DNA from: an uncultured Spirochaetales bacterium
GTDB lineage: Bacteria > Spirochaetota > Spirochaetia > Sphaerochaetales > Sphaerochaetaceae
Direction of reading: 5' to 3'
Length of the DNA: 42,503 nucleotides
Assembly (NCBI GenBank): GCA_949287505.1
Contig: CASEGX010000077.1
Span: 1 to 42,503 of the forward strand
Part shown: positions 41,964 to 42,503 of the stretch, one piece after another
How the letters are laid out: each line of letters opens with the position of its first letter
How positions within the stretch are numbered: the stretch's first letter is position 1
Position numbers and translations under genes: made by a program
The notes under the pieces: model-generated
The model's input: the letters and a program-made list of their open reading frames with translations, nothing else
Told to the model about the DNA's origin: nothing
The model's database searches: none

Positions 41964-42503
41964 GGAAGATAGCGAAGTGAGGAGGATGATCAGAGGGCTT
42001 ACGCTGATGGATGACATCTTCTTCTCCAAATGCTTCTCAGGAAGCACGGAATGCACGGCACTGCTTCTGCGTGTGATCCTGGGACGGGAGGACCTCACGG
42101 TGGTGGAGGCAAGGACGCAGAGCTGGATGCAGAGCATACTCAGCCATTCTGTCAAGCTGGACATATATGCCAGGGACAGGGAAGGGAATGTCTATGACAT
42201 AGAGATACAGAAGACCGTGAAGGATGCAGGGAGACGGAGGGCGAGATATTACAGTGCGATGATGGACAGTGCGGCACTGGGGAAGGGGGAAGGATACGAG
42301 AGGCTTCCGGAGTCGTATGTGATATTCATCACAGCCCAGGATGCGATAGGGGAAGGGAAAGCCCTGTATACTGTAGAGCGTATGATAAAGGAGACAGGGG
42401 AAGAATTCGGGGACGGTGCGCACATAGTGTATGTGAGCTCTGAGGCAGCGGAAGAAGGGACGGAGCTCGGGCGTCTGATGCACGATCTCGGATGTGCGGA
42501 GCC
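41953..42503 (+). CDS. Rpn/PD-(D/E)XK nuclease family transposase-like protein, incomplete at the window end
   Basis: The open frame runs from GTG at 41953, after GGAGGAGG, to the window end (183 codons). It matches the Rpn recombination-promoting nuclease group: EVRRMIRGLTLMDDIFFSKC near the start, then VKLDIYARDREGNVYDIEIQ with D70, E84 and Q86 as the PD-(D/E)XK core, then GRRRARYYSAMMDSAALGKG. This family is often multicopy and thought to move between genomes. Base composition is visibly more purine- and G-rich than in the preceding genes, a sign of separate origin. The C-terminal part is missing here. Confidence 0.85.
   Translation, partial: MYIPEDSEVRRMIRGLTLMDDIFFSKCFSGSTECTALLLRVILGREDLTVVEARTQSWMQSILSHSVKLDIYARDREGNVYDIEIQKTVKDAGRRRARYYSAMMDSAALGKGEGYERLPESYVIFITAQDAIGEGKALYTVERMIKETGEEFGDGAHIVYVSSEAAEEGTELGRLMHDLGCAE

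Noticed and set aside
1..42503. tRNA, rRNA or CRISPR array
   Set aside because: No cloverleaf with a CCA-proximal T-loop pattern, no rRNA core sequence, and no regularly spaced direct repeats were recognised by reading.

Overview
The window reads as chromosomal DNA of an anaerobic, carbohydrate-using spirochaete, most likely of the Sphaerochaeta/Treponema type. This is inferred from the gene set: a six-gene Rnf complex, paired sugar ABC importers whose binding proteins carry cleavable signal peptides, an FtsX/LolD-type lipoprotein exporter operon, several exported beta-rich proteins that fit an outer membrane, an RNase Z starting MNLEAFQLGT, and an Rpn/PD-(D/E)XK nuclease at the end. No rRNA, tRNA or CRISPR array was seen. 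Genes are tightly packed, with many ATGA-type overlaps and frequent TTG or GTG starts.

Layout: 1-6300 is an L-fucose (or D-arabinose) locus: ROK regulator, L-fucose isomerase, binding protein and two permeases, closed by a good terminator. 6298-10025 (minus) holds hisS and a DEAH-box RNA helicase. 10120-11361 is a poly(A) polymerase/CCA-transferase family gene. On the minus strand, 11358-12212 is a P-loop NTPase fused to an Asp23-like domain and 12262-12747 is a hypoxanthine-DNA-glycosylase-type gene.

12873-22616 is one dense co-directional gene string: HAD phosphatase, SurE nucleotidase, a complete UgpB/MsmK-type ABC importer (ATPase, two permeases, binding protein), a free-standing RarA/MgsA C-terminal domain, and three tandem NPP-type phosphodiesterases without signal peptides. 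The combination suggests that an intact phosphodiester or nucleotide-like compound is imported and dismantled in the cytoplasm. This is the best candidate for an undescribed system in the window.

22752-27689 is rnfCDGEAB with a recognisable promoter. It is followed by a GH57 4-alpha-glucanotransferase-like gene whose catalytic residues look lost, prfB with an intact programmed +1 frameshift, an exported PEGA-like protein, and ftsY. 32653-36430 is an exported repeat protein plus a LolCDE-like transporter. Then come RNase Z, a BD-FAE-type esterase, and four exported beta-barrel candidates forming two paralogous pairs (38221-41887). The window ends inside a probable mobile-type Rpn nuclease (from 41953) whose base composition differs from its neighbours.
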